NCBI GenBank assembly: GCA_029262955.1
Contig: JAJCYL010000003.1
Span: 1 to 18,240 of the forward strand
Source of the DNA: Cytophagales bacterium
GTDB taxonomy: Bacteria; Bacteroidota; Bacteroidia; Cytophagales; Cyclobacteriaceae
Reading direction: 5' to 3'
Length of the DNA: 18,240 bases
Positions 16,558-18,240 of this stretch are shown one piece after another; within the stretch, counting starts at the first letter, position 1; each line of letters starts with the position of its first letter. Position numbers and translations under genes: made by a program. Below the pieces are notes generated by a model. That model had not been told where the DNA came from. It made no database searches and saw only the letters and a list, made by a program, of their open reading frames with translations.

Positions 16558-17670
16558 CTAAATAATTCCATAAAATAAATCGGATCCGATATCTATTAAT
16601 TCATCCGGAAAATCATAGTCTTCATTATGTAATGCCGGACAATGCTCCCCGCTACCTAAACCAAACATAGCCCCCGGATATTTTGAGGAAATCAAGCCAA
16701 AATCTTCTCCCCATTTAAAAGCTTCGGTTCTTTCGATAATCCGGGCGTTAGCTTTTCTAGCTGAAGCCCTTATTCTATCAACCACCATTGGCGTGTTCAT
16801 GCTGGCTTCGAATGGTTCTTCATAGCTTATTTCATATTGAAGCCTGAATTTCTCACTTAATTCCAATATTTCTTCCTCCAAATTCTCAATCATTGAATTC
16901 ATTACATTATTCGACCAGCATCTCATGGTTAAATGAACTTCCCCATATCCTGCAGAAACACCATTGGCCTTTTCACCCATTGAGGTGTAAACAGGAACAA
17001 TAAGTCTAAAATCATCTCTACAGGTATCTGGCTGCTCCAGGTTTTTGGCCGTCAGCAGTGTATTGGCTATAGCTAACGCAGGGTTGTCACCATTTTCTGG
17101 CTCAGCTGCATGGGACGTTCTGCCCCGATATTTGATAATCATGCTTTTAACAGCTGCGTTAAATGGCCCATCTTTCACAATCACAGAGCCCAATGGAAAT
17201 CCAGGTACATTATGTAGCGCAAAAACCATATCAGGCTTTAATTGATCAATCATACCATCATTAATCACATTTCTGGCACCGTCTCCAGTTTCCTCTGCAG
17301 GTTGGAACAAAAGCGTGATTTGTTTGTCTCGTGGTGGATTGGCTGATAATTTGTCAGCCAAACCCAAAAGAATTGTCATGTGGCCATCATGTCCGCATTT
17401 ATGAGAAACTCCCTCCACCTCAGACTTGTGGTCGAAGTCATTGATTTCCTGGATTGGCAGCGCATCTAATTCGCATCTAAACAATAAATGTTCGCCCTCA
17501 TTTCCTTCACCAAAAGTGGCCAATATTCCAGTATCGGCAACTACCCTAACTTTTGGTGGGCTTTCCAGATCATTCAAGATATCCCGAATGTATCGGGAGG
17601 TTTCATATTCAAGATTAGATAATTCCGGATGCTGATGAAGGTATCTTCGAATGGAGATTAAATCAATCAT
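16558..17670 (-). CDS. M20 family amidohydrolase/peptidase (M20D-like)
   Basis: A zinc-type aminoacylase/carboxypeptidase of the M20D group, which removes acyl or amino-acid groups from N-acyl amino acids or small peptides, probably in the cytoplasm because no signal peptide is seen. The 370-residue protein starts with the typical RRYLHQHPELS. Metal ligands and catalytic residues are visible: ELDALP (67-72), KCGHDGHM with Cys92 and His94, the catalytic/metal pair AEE (Glu126, Glu127), His153 in ALHNVPG and the last ligand His348 in LHNEDYDFPD. The dimerisation-domain histidine block is GRTSHAAEPENGDNP. All are intact, so it is likely active. It starts 51 bases after the M1 aminopeptidase gene on the same strand, consistent with a peptide-utilisation unit. 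The substrate cannot be fixed. Confidence 0.93.
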   Translation of the reverse strand: MIDLISIRRYLHQHPELSNLEYETSRYIRDILNDLESPPKVRVVADTGILATFGEGNEGEHLLFRCELDALPIQEINDFDHKSEVEGVSHKCGHDGHMTILLGLADKLSANPPRDKQITLLFQPAEETGDGARNVINDGMIDQLKPDMVFALHNVPGFPLGSVIVKDGPFNAAVKSMIIKYRGRTSHAAEPENGDNPALAIANTLLTAKNLEQPDTCRDDFRLIVPVYTSMGEKANGVSAGYGEVHLTMRCWSNNVMNSMIENLEEEILELSEKFRLQYEISYEEPFEASMNTPMVVDRIRASARKANARIIERTEAFKWGEDFGLISSKYPGAMFGLGSGEHCPALHNEDYDFPDELIDIGSDLFYGII

Positions 17671-17690
17671 ATGTTCAGGTGAATCGGTGT

Positions 17691-17708
17691 GGATAAACCT
17701 TTTTATCC
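17691..17708. other. perfect 7-base hairpin between the peptidase genes
   Basis: GGATAAA (17691-17697) and TTTATCC (17702-17708) with a 4-base loop sit in the 51-base gap between the M1 and M20 genes. No T-run follows on the minus strand, so it is not a standard terminator. It could act in mRNA processing or stability, or be a weak attenuator before the M20 gene. Confidence 0.45.
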
Positions 17709-17721
17709 CTCATTTGATGAT

Positions 17722-18240
17722 CTATTTTGCTCTAAGCTCCCAATCAGCTACCAGAACAGTATTGGGATCAATTTCGATACTCAATGGTTTTTTATCCACT
17801 GGTATTTTTAGCTGCTGGTTTCTATCTGTGATTTCTACAATCTTTATACTACTGGTATTATTTTCGTATTTAATCTTGATCTCAATTGGGAATTGAAATT
17901 CACCTGTCTTCTGAGTTTGCTTTACATTCAACTGCATCGAAGCTTTTTTGGCATTATAAGACCACTCAATATCTAGTGAGGGGTTTCCTTCCTTGCGGAG
18001 CCACTGATCAAAATAAGACTTCAAATCCTGACCAGAGACAGATTCCATCTCTTTTCTAAAAGCCTCTACCGTAGTATTGGAGTTGAAATTATTTTTATAG
18101 TATGATTGGATTCCTTTCCAGAAAGCCTCCTCTCCAATTTTGGCTCGAAGCATATGCAACACCCAGGCGCCTTTCTGATATGTTCCTCCATAGACCGATA
18201 CTTTTGACATATCATCCAAATTGTCATGTACAATTCTGTA
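17722..18240 (-). CDS. M1 family aminopeptidase, C-terminal part (runs off the window)
   Basis: The minus-strand frame is open from the window edge and gives the last 172 residues of a larger protein. The block SVYGGTYQKGAWVLHMLR is characteristic of gluzincin M1 aminopeptidases a little after their HEXXH zinc site, which would lie outside the window. The helical stretch that follows (EEAFWKGIQSYYKNNFNSNT, DLKSYFDQWL) and the terminal beta-domain beginning LDIEWSY fit the C-terminus of that family. The protein removes N-terminal residues from peptides; its location cannot be judged because the N-terminus is missing. The gene precedes the M20 amidohydrolase on the same strand. The stop codon is at 17722-17724 and no defect is seen in the visible part. 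Confidence 0.9.
   Translation of the reverse strand, partial: YRIVHDNLDDMSKVSVYGGTYQKGAWVLHMLRAKIGEEAFWKGIQSYYKNNFNSNTTVEAFRKEMESVSGQDLKSYFDQWLRKEGNPSLDIEWSYNAKKASMQLNVKQTQKTGEFQFPIEIKIKYENNTSSIKIVEITDRNQQLKIPVDKKPLSIEIDPNTVLVADWELRAK

Overview
The window looks like a chromosomal segment of a Bacteroidota bacterium, probably a marine member of the Cytophagales. This rests on content: secreted sortilin/VPS10-like propeller proteins, many short-lipobox lipoproteins, a seven-helix membrane AraC regulator, weak Shine-Dalgarno sequences and moderate-to-low GC. No ribosomal or marker RNA is present to confirm the lineage. Most of the window is ordinary chromosome; I found no CRISPR array, tRNA, rRNA, prophage or complete insertion sequence.

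Layout from left to right. (1) A DEAD-box RNA helicase (153-1391, +) is followed by a 413-base convergent gap holding three 22-base tandem repeats. (2) A minus-strand pair follows: a lipoprotein with one Asp-box (6227-5004), then a large secreted VPS10-like propeller protein (4933-1805). (3) The gap between that pair and the next gene holds a compact set of nested inverted repeats (6297-6395) resembling a REP-type element. (4) A plus-strand lipoprotein, possibly nucleoside-hydrolase-like (6486-7340), is followed by a 207-base hairpin-rich spacer and then by a second, 5'-truncated copy of its own 3' end (7548-7704) with a terminator-like hairpin. (5) A DHA2-type drug exporter (7935-9488) overlaps the start of a decapitated class III adenylate/guanylate cyclase (9481-9678), which keeps only the first half of the catalytic core. 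(6) A minus-strand cluster runs from a second VPS10-like protein (14799-11758), through a seven-helix AraC-type regulator only 10 bases downstream (11747-10635), to an alpha/beta-hydrolase lipoprotein (10549-9701). (7) Housekeeping and peptidase genes end the window: purB (15173-16519, +), an M20 amidohydrolase (17670-16558, -) and the C-terminal part of an M1 aminopeptidase (18240-17722, -).

How the genes may work together: the two VPS10-like proteins, the lipoproteins, the M20 hydrolase and the M1 peptidase fit a cell-envelope and peptide-scavenging lifestyle. The tight spacing of the second VPS10-like gene and the membrane AraC regulator suggests co-expression and perhaps sensing of an envelope signal. 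purB (purine biosynthesis) and the helicase are independent housekeeping genes. The most unusual parts are the decay and rearrangement traces between 6.2 and 9.7 kb: a REP-like element, a partial gene duplication with a structured spacer, and a truncated cyclase.
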